From contig JAEXGM010000116.1 of NCBI GenBank assembly GCA_023450835.1, positions 1-64,000 of the forward strand: a stretch of 64,000 bases of DNA, given 5' to 3'. The DNA is from Bacillota bacterium. GTDB lineage: Bacteria; Bacillota; Clostridia; Lachnospirales; Lachnospiraceae. Positions 24,834 through 32,545 of this stretch are shown piece after piece (within the stretch, counting starts at the first letter, position 1; each line of letters starts with the position of its first letter). Position numbers and translations under genes: made by a program. The notes beneath the pieces were generated by a model, which was not told where the DNA came from, made no database searches, and worked only from the letters and a program-made list of their open reading frames with translations.

Positions 24834-25575
24834 TACCTGCCCTTTATGCCAGGATACCGGGTGGGTGCCCTATACGAAGGAAGGCAGAGAATATTTAGGG
24901 GACTGCCCTAACGGTTGCCGCACGAATCGGATTAAGAATAACAAGCTTGAATTCGCGGATATACCGGCAGAATTCAAAAGTCTGACAGTGGATAGCTTTC
25001 ACACAGATATCTATGGCAGCCGTGAAGCAAGAGAAAAGGCAGCTATGGTAAAAACCATTTGCCGAAATTATGTTACTAAGTTTGAGAGTATAATGGATAC
25101 CGGCAAGGGACTTTATCTGTACAGCAGTGAGAAAGGTAGCGGCAAGACCAGAATGGCGGTCAGTATAGCCAATGATATTATTAACAGCTATATGGTATCA
25201 GCAAAGTTCACTTCGGCCATTTCCATACTGGATGAGATTAAGAGTACTTGGAACGGTAAAGATAGCTCGTTTACCGAGAAGCAGCTCCTGGATGATATCA
25301 AAAGGGTTCCACTTCTGGTTATTGATGATATCGGAGTGGAGAAGACTTCTTCCTGGGTGGATGAGAAGTTCTACAGTATCATTGATGCGAGGCTTATATC
25401 GAAGCGGGTGACGATCTTTACAAGTAATAAAAAGATTGAGGATCTTAGTCTGGATGATAGGGTGAAGAGCCGGATCGGGAAGATGGCTCTGCCATTACAG
25501 TTTCCCAATGAATCTATACGTGGGAGACTTACTCTTAGGGAGAATGAGGAGCTGTTGAATAGGTTGTTAGGGTAG
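24730..25575 (+). CDS. DnaC-like helicase loader ATPase
   Basis: A 281-aa AAA+ protein with an N-terminal zinc-type Cys cluster (CPLCQDTGW...CPNGC), Walker A SEKGSGKTRMA, Walker B LLVIDDIG and sensor ITIFTSNK-type residues. It should load the replicative helicase at the site marked by the replisome organizer. The best start is TTG 24730, 8 bp after GGGAGG, inside the end of the previous gene (104-bp overlap). An upstream frame to 24676 lacks a ribosome site. Confidence 0.82.
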   Translation: MEGTKQTVDRITEEWMQAKLQNRQHLKPLETDRSDTCPLCQDTGWVPYTKEGREYLGDCPNGCRTNRIKNNKLEFADIPAEFKSLTVDSFHTDIYGSREAREKAAMVKTICRNYVTKFESIMDTGKGLYLYSSEKGSGKTRMAVSIANDIINSYMVSAKFTSAISILDEIKSTWNGKDSSFTEKQLLDDIKRVPLLVIDDIGVEKTSSWVDEKFYSIIDARLISKRVTIFTSNKKIEDLSLDDRVKSRIGKMALPLQFPNESIRGRLTLRENEELLNRLLG

Positions 25576-25621
25576 ATTGATATGCTGCGGCATTCAAAAT
25601 AAACGAAAGGAAGAGAAGATT

Positions 25622-26047
25622 ATGAAAGTCCAAACAGAACAAAAGGTTGATCTGGAAGAGCTTGCAGGAGGTTCCTTTTCAGAAAACTTTACTCGTGTAT
25701 TCAACGAAGTGATTCGTAACATGAAGGATGTAAACACAGGATACAAGGAGAAAAGGGGAATCACTGTAAATCTAACATTTGTGCAAAACGAATCAAGGGA
25801 TGATGCACAAATGGAAATTGTAATCAAACCAAAACTGGCACCGGTTAAACCTATTCATACACAGTTCTTTATCGGCAAGGATATAAATACTGGTGCGGTA
25901 GAGTTCGAGGAATACGGTAACCGCAGTACAATCAAGGGACAGATGAGCTTAGACCTTAAAGAAGAACCGGAGATTGCCAAAGAAGATTCTTCTGAGGCAG
26001 AAGGACCTAAGAAGATCAGTGATTTTCGTAAAGTAATAAGCAAATAA
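25622..26047 (+). CDS. Phage protein of the 'replication terminator protein' type
   Basis: A 141-aa protein (MKVQTEQKVDLEELAGGSFSENFTRVFNEVIRNMKD...GITVNLTFVQNESRDDAQMEIVIKPKLAPVKP). From memory, this layout matches small phage proteins that databases label replication terminator protein, a label with little experimental support. AGGAAGAG precedes the ATG at 25622. It follows the helicase loader and probably belongs to replication or recombination. Confidence 0.5.
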   Translation: MKVQTEQKVDLEELAGGSFSENFTRVFNEVIRNMKDVNTGYKEKRGITVNLTFVQNESRDDAQMEIVIKPKLAPVKPIHTQFFIGKDINTGAVEFEEYGNRSTIKGQMSLDLKEEPEIAKEDSSEAEGPKKISDFRKVISK

Positions 26048-26062
26048 CAGGAGGGAAAATAT

Positions 26063-26791
26063 ATGATTAAACAGGCATTAGAGTACATAGTAGGATTAAG
26101 AGAGGCAAAAGTCCTCACAATTCATGACAGACAGTATTCCGATAAGGAACTTTATAAAATCTATGAGTATGAAACAGCAAAGGCAATTGAAATGTCTACA
26201 CTGACAAGCTTAATGGATTATATTCAGAGTGAAGCTGATCGCATGGCAGAGAATATGCTAATCCATGTAACAGCACCTGATAAAGTGCAGCTGATTAGTG
26301 AATTAAACATTGACCGCAGAAGAGAATTGCTGGTTACAGTTCAAGCTAATCTTCCAAAAATCCGATTCAATGAATTTATTAGTCAGGAAGAATTTATTAT
26401 CATGATGCAGGCTAATTTCGTTGATGCAAGTGACCGTAAGCTGGTTACATCCTTTGCAGGAAATGTTGAGGATAAGACGGTAGCCAATTATGGTGATGAT
26501 GGTGTGACACAGAAGGCTACTGTAAGAACCGGACTTGCTAGTAAAGAAGAATATGAGGTACCTAATCCGGTTATTTTGAATCCTTACCGTACCTTCCAAG
26601 AGATTCAACAGATTTCAAGCGAATTTGTGTTCCGTATGAGAAATAATGAGAGAGTTGGGGTATGCTGCGGATTATTTGAAGCAGATGGTGGTGCTTGGAG
26701 GAATAGGGCTGTAGAGGCTGTGGCGGAGTATTTAAGGAATTGTCTTGCGGATGTTGATGTTAAGGGGACGAAGTTTACGGTAATTGCGTAA
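26063..26791 (+). CDS. Phage replication-region protein, unknown
   Basis: A 242-aa protein following the previous gene by 15 bp, with GGAGGGAAAATAT before its ATG. It has a helical N-terminus and a beta-rich middle (VTAPDKVQLISELNIDRRRELLVTVQANLP), and ends CGLFEADGGAWRNRAVEAVAEYLRNCL. It is commonly paired with the upstream gene type in clostridial phages. No catalytic motif is visible. It could take part in single-strand annealing or recombination, but I cannot support that. Confidence 0.5.
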   Translation: MIKQALEYIVGLREAKVLTIHDRQYSDKELYKIYEYETAKAIEMSTLTSLMDYIQSEADRMAENMLIHVTAPDKVQLISELNIDRRRELLVTVQANLPKIRFNEFISQEEFIIMMQANFVDASDRKLVTSFAGNVEDKTVANYGDDGVTQKATVRTGLASKEEYEVPNPVILNPYRTFQEIQQISSEFVFRMRNNERVGVCCGLFEADGGAWRNRAVEAVAEYLRNCLADVDVKGTKFTVIA

Positions 26792-26864
26792 AGAAAATGA
26801 CAGTAGGGCGGGGGAACTGCCCTACTGTGAAATATGTAGTTTATATGGAATTATGGCGTTGATT

Positions 26865-27446
26865 TTATTTTTGAAACATATCAATAATAGCTTTTGTGCT
26901 GGTTGCTATGGCTAATACAGTTCCTAGAGCACCACTTATAGATATTAGTATTGCAGTTAAATGTTCAAAGAAATATTTAAAACCAGTTGACTTGGTGGAG
27001 TTCGGAAATAATTTGGATGATAACTTATTAATGAATTTTAGAAATACTTTCCCAATCTGAAAGAGCTTAGTTAAAAAGTAGTAAGTTGCACCTACAGATA
27101 TAAATATAAATATTATATCAAAAATTAGAGGTGTCTTATTGTAGGTTAAACTTATAAACCAGTAATAGAAAGATAAGAAGGTTGCTAATAAAAAAATGCA
27201 AAATTTGCTGTATTCTATAACTGACTTATCTTTTTGTTTCATATCTAAAAATGGTATGAAATAAAAACCGATAAATAAACAAATTGTACTTAAAATACCA
27301 CGTTGGGTAAGAAGACTTTTAGATGTTGTATTAAAACCAAGTAAAAAAAGAAATAATGCAACGAAGAGAAAGCTAAAACTGAATACTGTAAGTTTTTCAT
27401 CGTCAGTAAATATATCTTTAAAAAATTTCATTAGTATTTTTTTCAT
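26865..27446 (-). CDS. Membrane protein moron, unknown function
   Basis: A 193-aa minus-strand gene inside the plus-strand early region. It has about five hydrophobic helices (VFSFSFLFVALFLFLLGF, GILSTICLFIGFYFIPFL, FCIFLLATFLSFYYWFIS, LIFDIIFIFISVGATYYFL and a C-terminal ILISISGALGTVLAIATS). A hairpin-like inverted pair (GTAGGGCGGGGGAACTGCCCTAC-type, 26804-26826) lies just beyond its stop. The opposite orientation and high AT content mark it as lysogen-expressed cargo. A superinfection-exclusion or abortive-infection role is possible but not shown. Confidence 0.65.
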   Translation of the reverse strand: MKKILMKFFKDIFTDDEKLTVFSFSFLFVALFLFLLGFNTTSKSLLTQRGILSTICLFIGFYFIPFLDMKQKDKSVIEYSKFCIFLLATFLSFYYWFISLTYNKTPLIFDIIFIFISVGATYYFLTKLFQIGKVFLKFINKLSSKLFPNSTKSTGFKYFFEHLTAILISISGALGTVLAIATSTKAIIDMFQK

Positions 27447-27490
27447 AAATTACTACTCCTAAATGTTGATAACAAATTATTTATAATAGT

Positions 27491-27690
27491 GGTCTCCTGC
27501 ATAACAAAATAATTGATACTTTAAAGTACCAGAAACGGTATGAGAGAGACAGTGTATTGATTAATCACTTTTTCTTGTTCTTCGACAAGAATCCGAAACA
27601 TGTTACTAAGAATTGTCCCCATAATATTAAAAGAGTTAAAACTTCGTAAGTTGTCATCATATACACCGTCCCCTTTCTATGTAGGAGACC
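27491..27690. repeat. Inverted repeat bracketing the toxin gene
   Basis: GGTCTCCTGCATA (27491-27503) and TATGTAGGAGACC (27678-27690) are reverse complements at 12 of 13 positions. They lie downstream and upstream of the minus-strand ORF at 27565-27660. In a transcript the 5' copy sits directly before the ribosome binding site, so 5'-3' pairing could control toxin translation. Confidence 0.65.
27565..27660 (-). CDS. Putative holin-like toxin (Hol_Tox type)
   Basis: A 31-aa peptide, MMTTYEVLTLLILWGQFLVTC-type hydrophobic core followed by GFLSKNKKK. The TYE start, single membrane helix and Lys-rich end match small holin-like type I toxins of Firmicutes. AAAGGGG precedes the two ATGs (27660 and 27657). 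Such toxins are normally silenced by an antisense RNA and insert in the membrane when free. A flanking 13-bp inverted repeat supports RNA-level control. I could not locate an antisense promoter with confidence. Confidence 0.65.
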   Translation of the reverse strand: MMTTYEVLTLLILWGQFLVTCFGFLSKNKKK

Positions 27691-27792
27691 TAAGTAGATT
27701 ATATTTCAAAATTGGTTAAATAGCAATATATGGAATTAAAGAAAGGAGAAAAGTTCCGGCCGGACAAAGGGTACCCTTTCTTTAAGGTTAAA

Positions 27793-28155
27793 ATGGAAGA
27801 TGTAACAATTGATTTATTTGCCGGTGGCGGCGGTGTCGGTAATGGTGGAGAAAGAGCTTGGGGAAGGTATTTTACATATGCCATTAATCATGACCCTAAG
27901 GCAATCGCTGTTCATGCAATAAATCACCCTTATACTCAGCATTTTACAGAAGATATTATGAGGGTTAACCTTGGTAAATATCTTAAGTGGGGACAAAGAG
28001 TAAGTTTTATGTGGGCCAGCCCGGATTGTACTTCTCACTCCAACGCAAAAGGAAATAAGCCTATTGAGAGGGGATTAAGAATACTTCCTATGGGTGTTTG
28101 GAGGATGTGCAAGCAAATTTTTAAAGCAACAGGCAAGGTCCCGGAAGTAATATGA
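27793..28155 (+). CDS. DNA cytosine-5 methyltransferase, N-terminal part
   Basis: The 120-aa N-terminal part of a C5 cytosine methyltransferase. Motif I is DLFAGGGGVGNGG (AdoMet binding) and the motif IV region is WASPDCTSHSNAKG, with the catalytic Cys in PDC rather than the usual PC. The frame stops at TGA right after VPEVI, where intact relatives continue into ENV (motif VI). The second part starts at 28152 in the -1 frame, with an ATGA overlap. The ATG at 27793 has AAGG upstream; the frame is open to 27730. Confidence 0.75.
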   Translation: MEDVTIDLFAGGGGVGNGGERAWGRYFTYAINHDPKAIAVHAINHPYTQHFTEDIMRVNLGKYLKWGQRVSFMWASPDCTSHSNAKGNKPIERGLRILPMGVWRMCKQIFKATGKVPEVI

Positions 28156-29180
28156 TGGAAAACGTAAAGGAAATTCAGAAATGGGGACCGCTGGACGAAC
28201 ACAACCATCCGATTAAGTCAAGAGAAGGGGAATATTACAATAAGTTTATCAAGCTTATGAAAGCTTTCGGATATGAGTTTGAATTCCGTGTATTGGTTGC
28301 GGCAGACTATGGAGCCCATACAACAAGAGAACGCTGGTATGCACAATTTCGCTGTGACGGAAGGCCTATGGTGTGGCCTGATCAAACACATGCGAAGAAT
28401 GGTATACGCGGTTTAAAGACTTGGGAACCAATCAGTCAGGATATAGATTTTTCTGATTTGGGCGGTTCGATATTTACCAGAAAAGTCCCGTTGAAAGATA
28501 AAACTCTAAGCAGAATAGCCGCAGGAATAAAAAAGTTCGTAGTTGATGACCCGAACCGATTTATCCTTCCAGATAAATTAGCGGCACCCTTCCTGATACA
28601 ATACCATTCTGAAACAGTGAAAGGAGAAGTCAGGGGACAAAGTCTTAAAGAACCAATACAGACTATTGATACATCAAATAGATATGCATTAATTACCTGC
28701 TTTCTTTCAAAGTTTTATAAGACGGGTACTGGCCAGACAATTAATGAGCCAATACATACAATTACAACATCACCTGGACATTTTGCCTTAGTATCAGCCT
28801 TCCTGATTAAATATTATGGTCATGGAATAGGACAAAGCCTTAATGATCCAATTGGTACGATAGTTACAAAAGATCGGTTCGGACTGGTCCTGGTGGTAAT
28901 AGATGGTGTGACCTACCAAATAGTTGATATATGGTTCCGGATGCTGAAACCTGAAGAGTTAAAACTAGGGCAGGGATTTTCTAAGGATTATATCATCGAT
29001 TTTAAAATGCCAAATGGGAAGACATATCCTAAGAGTGAGCAGGTGGCACGTATCGGGAATAGTGTTGTTCCAATAATGGCAGAGAAACTTTGTTATGCGG
29101 CATGTCCGTATTTAAAGGTTGGTGAGAGAATGCCAAACATGAGGATAGATTATAGTCAGTCACAACTTAGGTTTGCGTAA
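28152..29180 (+). CDS. DNA cytosine-5 methyltransferase, C-terminal part
   Basis: A 342-aa protein beginning MMENVKEIQKWGPL, so motif VI (ENV) is at its very start, followed by YGAHTTRERWYAQF (motif VIII), a target-recognition region with a threefold 'GQSLKEPIQTI'-like repeat (LKEPIQTIDTS, INEPIHTITTS, LNDPIGTIVTK), and RIGNSVVPIMAEKL (motif X). With the 27793 gene it makes one complete methyltransferase. Either a single-base deletion split the gene or the halves are coupled through ATGA and reassemble. It probably protects phage DNA from restriction. Confidence 0.75.
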   Translation: MMENVKEIQKWGPLDEHNHPIKSREGEYYNKFIKLMKAFGYEFEFRVLVAADYGAHTTRERWYAQFRCDGRPMVWPDQTHAKNGIRGLKTWEPISQDIDFSDLGGSIFTRKVPLKDKTLSRIAAGIKKFVVDDPNRFILPDKLAAPFLIQYHSETVKGEVRGQSLKEPIQTIDTSNRYALITCFLSKFYKTGTGQTINEPIHTITTSPGHFALVSAFLIKYYGHGIGQSLNDPIGTIVTKDRFGLVLVVIDGVTYQIVDIWFRMLKPEELKLGQGFSKDYIIDFKMPNGKTYPKSEQVARIGNSVVPIMAEKLCYAACPYLKVGERMPNMRIDYSQSQLRFA

Positions 29181-29201
29181 ATAAGACAGGAGGAAGCAAT
29201 C

Positions 29202-29378
29202 ATGCGATTGATTTATACGGTTGATATTGATCAAGATTTTGAATACCTAGATAATTATTTGGAATTATTGGAAGCTGTTACAGAGGAGGAATTCGGTTGT
29301 AATGTTGTACGTAGTAAGCTTGAAACGCCGGATGAAATAATTTCTAAAGGTGAATGGGAGGAAGAGGTGCCAGAGTGA
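29202..29378 (+). CDS. 58-aa acidic phage protein
   Basis: A short acidic protein (MRLIYTVDIDQDFEYLDNYLELLEAVTEEEFG...) with AGGAGG well spaced before its ATG. Its stop overlaps the GTG start of the next gene (GTGA). No family recognised. The acidic surface would suit a DNA mimic, but nothing further supports that. Confidence 0.55.
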   Translation: MRLIYTVDIDQDFEYLDNYLELLEAVTEEEFGCNVVRSKLETPDEIISKGEWEEEVPE

Positions 29379-29602
29379 GAAAAAAGAAAGCAGTATCTGC
29401 GGGTATCAAGCAGCTGAGCATGGATGAGAAATGCGCTACCTGTGGCAACATTATTCCTTTTGGCATTTCAATGATGCGTAATACATATAAGTTTAAGCGG
29501 CAGAAGAACGGCAAGATGAGATATTACTGCAAGTACAGCTGCCAGACTGAAGATGAAAAGAAGGACCCGCCGGACAAGAGAAGAAAATGGAATAAAATTT
29601 GA
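29375..29602 (+). CDS. Small CxxC phage protein
   Basis: A 75-aa basic protein with CATCGN and a later YYCKYSC segment, together a probable zinc site. The GTG at 29375 overlaps the preceding stop and follows AGAGGTG. An ATG 21 bp upstream is the alternative start. Function unknown; small zinc proteins of this type are common before phage accessory regions. Confidence 0.5.
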   Translation: MRKKKAVSAGIKQLSMDEKCATCGNIIPFGISMMRNTYKFKRQKNGKMRYYCKYSCQTEDEKKDPPDKRRKWNKI

Positions 29603-29688
29603 AATAATTGACGAACATTGACAACTGAATATTGATAGTTGGTAGAAAATGATGTATCCTTATCCTAAGAATACGGATGGAGGACAGT

Positions 29689-30660
29689 ATGGATAAGAGA
29701 TACCAAGTCTTTATAAGTTCAACGTTTAATGATTTAATAGAGGAAAGGAAAGCAATAATTGAGACTTTACTAAAAGCGAAATATATTCCAGCTGGAATGG
29801 AAATGTTTTCAGCCTCTAATGATGAGCAATTTATATATATAAAAAAAATAATTGACGATTGTGATTATTATATACTTATCATGGGGGGGAGATATGGGTC
29901 AATAAATTCATCCACAGGGAAGAGTTTTACTGAACAAGAATATGATTATGCAATATCTAAGAATATTCCCGTTTTAGTGTTTTTACATGATAATCCTTTT
30001 AGTTTACCCTATGAAAAGAGAGATGATAAAAATAGGGAGCCGTTTGAACTATTTAGGGAAAAAGCTTCAAAAAACAGGTTATGTAAAATGTGGAACAATA
30101 CTGTAGACCTTATTTCTACTATTGTTATAAGTTTAGTTGAAGAAAGTGCAGAAAATCCTCAGCTTGGATGGATTCGTGGAAGTACTTATGATAGTGTTGA
30201 TTTATTATCTCAGATTAATATATTGAGAATAGAAAATGAATTACATAAAAAAGAAATTGAAAGATTAAATCGTATTAGTTATATAGATAATATTCATGAC
30301 GAAGATTTAGCATCTGGAAGTGATAAGTATTTGATAAAAGGTATAGGTTATCAAGACAAGGTCTTTTATAAGGGTTTTACTTGGGATGAAATATTCTCTG
30401 CTATTGGACCATATCTAGTTTCTAGCTGTAACTACAAAGAGTTTTGTAACCATTTGGATGAAGCAATAAATTCAATATCAGATCTCTATTACCATCAAAT
30501 TAATAGTAATTGTGAGCAAACCATAAAAATACAATTACAAGCGCTAGGCTTACTTGATGTTGAATTAGTTAACGTAGGAGATAAAAATATTGAATTAATA
30601 AGATTAACCTCCAGAGGTGAAAGATATCTAATTCAAATCAAATCTATTAAAAAGAAATAA
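29689..30660 (+). CDS. DUF4062-domain protein
   Basis: A 323-aa protein. Its N-terminus (YQVFISSTFNDLIEERKAIIETLLKAKYIPAGMEMFSA...DDCDYYILIMGGRYGSI...SFTEQEYDYAIS) is a clear DUF4062 domain, a fold related to TIR that occurs in NLR-like and immunity proteins. A short coiled coil (residues about 180-200) leads to a C-terminal helical domain without recognised motifs. GGAGG lies 5 bp before the ATG at 29689. The gene has its own terminator at 30675 and AT-rich composition, marking an independent cargo cassette. No effector domain besides DUF4062 is visible, so the domain itself may be the effector. Confidence 0.75.
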   Translation: MDKRYQVFISSTFNDLIEERKAIIETLLKAKYIPAGMEMFSASNDEQFIYIKKIIDDCDYYILIMGGRYGSINSSTGKSFTEQEYDYAISKNIPVLVFLHDNPFSLPYEKRDDKNREPFELFREKASKNRLCKMWNNTVDLISTIVISLVEESAENPQLGWIRGSTYDSVDLLSQINILRIENELHKKEIERLNRISYIDNIHDEDLASGSDKYLIKGIGYQDKVFYKGFTWDEIFSAIGPYLVSSCNYKEFCNHLDEAINSISDLYYHQINSNCEQTIKIQLQALGLLDVELVNVGDKNIELIRLTSRGERYLIQIKSIKKK

Positions 30661-30674
30661 TGAACTTAGTATCG

Positions 30675-30707
30675 CTACCAACTATCAAATCAGTTGGTAG
30701 TTTTTTT
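30675..30707 (+). terminator. Terminator of the DUF4062 gene
   Basis: CTACCAAC pairs with GTTGGTAG around a 10-nt loop, followed by seven T residues. Confidence 0.85.
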
Positions 30708-30731
30708 GTACACAAAATTAAGGAGAATTTC

Positions 30732-30884
30732 ATGAAAGATAAAATCAAGAGTTACATAGAGCTGTTATTCCAGGCTGTTTTACCTGGTGCAGGAGTAATG
30801 ATTGGAAATGGCCATGATAGCAGCTGTGACAAAGATTCTTTAAGAAAGAGGATTGGCCAGGTTATCCTACTGGCCGTATTATGA
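30732..30884 (+). CDS. 50-aa phage protein
   Basis: A short protein starting MKDKIKSYIELLFQAVLPGAGVMIGNGHDSSCDKDSLRKR, with AAGGAG before the ATG. It resembles small proteins commonly found ahead of the late regulator in clostridial prophages, but no function is known to me. A weak hairpin (CAAGGT/ACCTTG) and a longer imperfect dyad fill the 120 bp that follow. Confidence 0.45.
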   Translation: MKDKIKSYIELLFQAVLPGAGVMIGNGHDSSCDKDSLRKRIGQVILLAVL

Positions 30885-31003
30885 AAAAAATTATGTTAGC
30901 AAGGTGGGGAACCTTGTTGTTATCTTATGAAATAGTATACCGGGAATTTGTGTCCTGGGTATGAAGCAGTTTTAAAAATTTGCGAACAGAAAGAGGTGAG
31001 AGT

Positions 31004-31501
31004 ATGAATCAAGATACAGTTGATCAAATAGCATCCAAGGCAGCTAAAAAAGCTTTAGATGAGTTTAGGACAGAGAATCGAAAGCAAAAGCGTTACGATA
31101 TAAAGAAAAGAACTAGAAAGCTTATGGCGAATTATAACAGTATTAAGGACCATGTTGACAAGGGAGTGTCTGAAGTATTAGAGGCCGAGATTGATTTTAC
31201 ACAAGAGGAGCTTAATGAAGATGATCTTTATATAGCAAGTATCCGTAGAAGTCGTATAAGAAGCTTAATAATGGTTGCACATATAGAACGATGTTTAGTA
31301 CTTCTTGAGGCTGAGCAGGAGAGAAAGGGAACACCTGAAAAATATAGAGTATTCTGTGGACATTATGTGGCAGATATATCATATGAGGAGTTATCAAGAG
31401 ACTCTTCTTGTGATGAGAGAACAGCGAGAAGGTGGGTAACTGAACTGGAAGGTCTGATTTCAGTATACTTATTTGGCATAGATGGCTTTAATTTGGACTG
31501 A
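31004..31501 (+). CDS. ArpU-like phage late transcription regulator
   Basis: A 165-aa helical protein. The C-terminus (ISYEELSRDSSCDERTARRWVTELEGLISVYLFGI) is an HTH reminiscent of sigma-70 region 4 and of ArpU/RinA-type regulators that switch on late phage genes. AGAGGTGAG precedes the ATG. Its stop codon lies inside the first unit of a symmetric TGACA/TGTCA array and a -10 box follows, as expected if the protein activates the adjacent late promoter. Confidence 0.7.
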   Translation: MNQDTVDQIASKAAKKALDEFRTENRKQKRYDIKKRTRKLMANYNSIKDHVDKGVSEVLEAEIDFTQEELNEDDLYIASIRRSRIRSLIMVAHIERCLVLLEAEQERKGTPEKYRVFCGHYVADISYEELSRDSSCDERTARRWVTELEGLISVYLFGIDGFNLD

Positions 31502-31554
31502 CAGAATCGTGACAAATTGCTGTCATTTACATGTCAACAGAACCGATTTATAAT
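31499..31554 (+). promoter_or_regulatory. Symmetric 11-bp-spaced activator array with late promoter
   Basis: TGACA at 31499 and 31510 and TGTCA at 31521 and 31532 are each separated by exactly 6 bp, giving an 11-bp period and two-fold symmetry. A TATAAT -10 lies at 31549-31554 with no good -35, typical of an activator-dependent promoter. The likely activator is the product of the gene that ends inside the array. Confidence 0.65.
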
Positions 31555-31560
31555 ATCAGT

Positions 31561-31674
31561 ATGGAACTCTGTACAGAGCTTCCTCCTACGGCTGCCGGTC
31601 TCACTGACTGGTGATTGATTGCTTTCAATACACTTATTTATAGACACGTCTGAAATATAGGGCGTGTCTTTTTG
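31561..31674 (+). ncRNA. Candidate short leader RNA ending at a terminator
   Basis: From the activator promoter to a hairpin terminator (GACACG 31643-31648 with CGTGTC 31663-31668, then TTTTT) lies a transcript of roughly 110 nt without an ORF. It contains an internal near-palindrome (GGAACTCTGTACAGAGCTTCC-type, 31561-31581). It could be a stand-alone RNA or an antitermination leader. This is inference from promoter and terminator positions only. Confidence 0.4.
31643..31673 (+). terminator. Terminator upstream of the TIR cassette
   Basis: GACACG/CGTGTC stem with a 14-nt loop and a T run. Confidence 0.7.
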
Positions 31675-31676
31675 TG

Positions 31677-31705
31677 TTGCATAATATTGGAATAAGGTAT
31701 ATAAT
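31677..31705 (+). promoter_or_regulatory. Promoter of the TIR plus membrane-protein cassette
   Basis: TTGCAT (31677-31682), 17-bp spacer, TATAAT (31700-31705), placed directly after a terminator. The cassette can therefore be expressed independently of phage late transcription. Confidence 0.6.
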
Positions 31706-31738
31706 GGGAAAAAATACCTAGAGGATGGGAGGAAGTTT

Positions 31739-32545
31739 ATGTTTTCTAGTTTTAAATTAAGCATAACAAGTGATTTTTTTAATGGATCTGAGACTAATCA
31801 AGATATTGTTTCAAAATACGAATGCGACAAAGAGTCAATAAGAGGAAAATTGTATGAAATCATCTATGGTAAAGATTATATAGATGGCACATTATTGCAA
31901 GAATTATGGTTCCCTCAAACAAAATCTAATATATTTATCTCTCATTCTCATAAAGATGAAAAACTAGCAATTCAACTAGCAGGTTGGTTATGGGATAATT
32001 TTAGGTTAAGGACATTTATTGATTCCAGTGTATGGGAATATGCTGATGACTTAATTAAAAAATTAGATGATGATCATAGCATTATAAGCCAAGATAAGAA
32101 TAATACATTATATGACTATAGTATTTGTCATTGTACATGCAGTCATGTTTACTTAATGTTAACTAACGCATTAACAAAGATGATGGATAAAACTGAGTGT
32201 TTAATATTCTTAAATTCTGAAAATTCATTATCACATGATGAGTACATGAAAAAAGAAAATACGAGATCCCCTTGGATATATACAGAATTAGAGTTAGCTA
32301 AAATGATAAAGCGTAGAGACTTAGACTATTACAGAAAAGAAAAATGGATAGAACATAAATTTGCTAATGAAAGCGCTAATCTTGATATACGATACGATAT
32401 TGATACAGGTGATCTTATTAATATAGACCATAAGGACTTGAAGGATTGGGCAGGTTTGAGTAAAAGTGAATTTGAATTTCCTTTAACAACTTTGTATAAA
32501 ATTAAGAAAAAAGAAATGGAAAAGATAGGAGTACTGCTTGGATAA
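31739..32545 (+). CDS. TIR-domain protein
   Basis: A 268-aa protein with a central TIR domain: NIFISHSHKDEKLAIQLAGWL (residues 64-84), a long insert, then CLIFLNSENS and SPWIYTELELAKMI, in which Glu183 occupies the position of the catalytic Glu in NAD-cleaving TIRs. The 60 residues before the domain are unlike any family I know. GGGAGG precedes the ATG. The gene overlaps the next by 8 bp, linking it to a membrane protein, and the pair is bounded by its own promoter and terminator. An NAD-depleting abortive-infection effector is the likeliest role. Confidence 0.78.
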   Translation: MFSSFKLSITSDFFNGSETNQDIVSKYECDKESIRGKLYEIIYGKDYIDGTLLQELWFPQTKSNIFISHSHKDEKLAIQLAGWLWDNFRLRTFIDSSVWEYADDLIKKLDDDHSIISQDKNNTLYDYSICHCTCSHVYLMLTNALTKMMDKTECLIFLNSENSLSHDEYMKKENTRSPWIYTELELAKMIKRRDLDYYRKEKWIEHKFANESANLDIRYDIDTGDLINIDHKDLKDWAGLSKSEFEFPLTTLYKIKKKEMEKIGVLLG

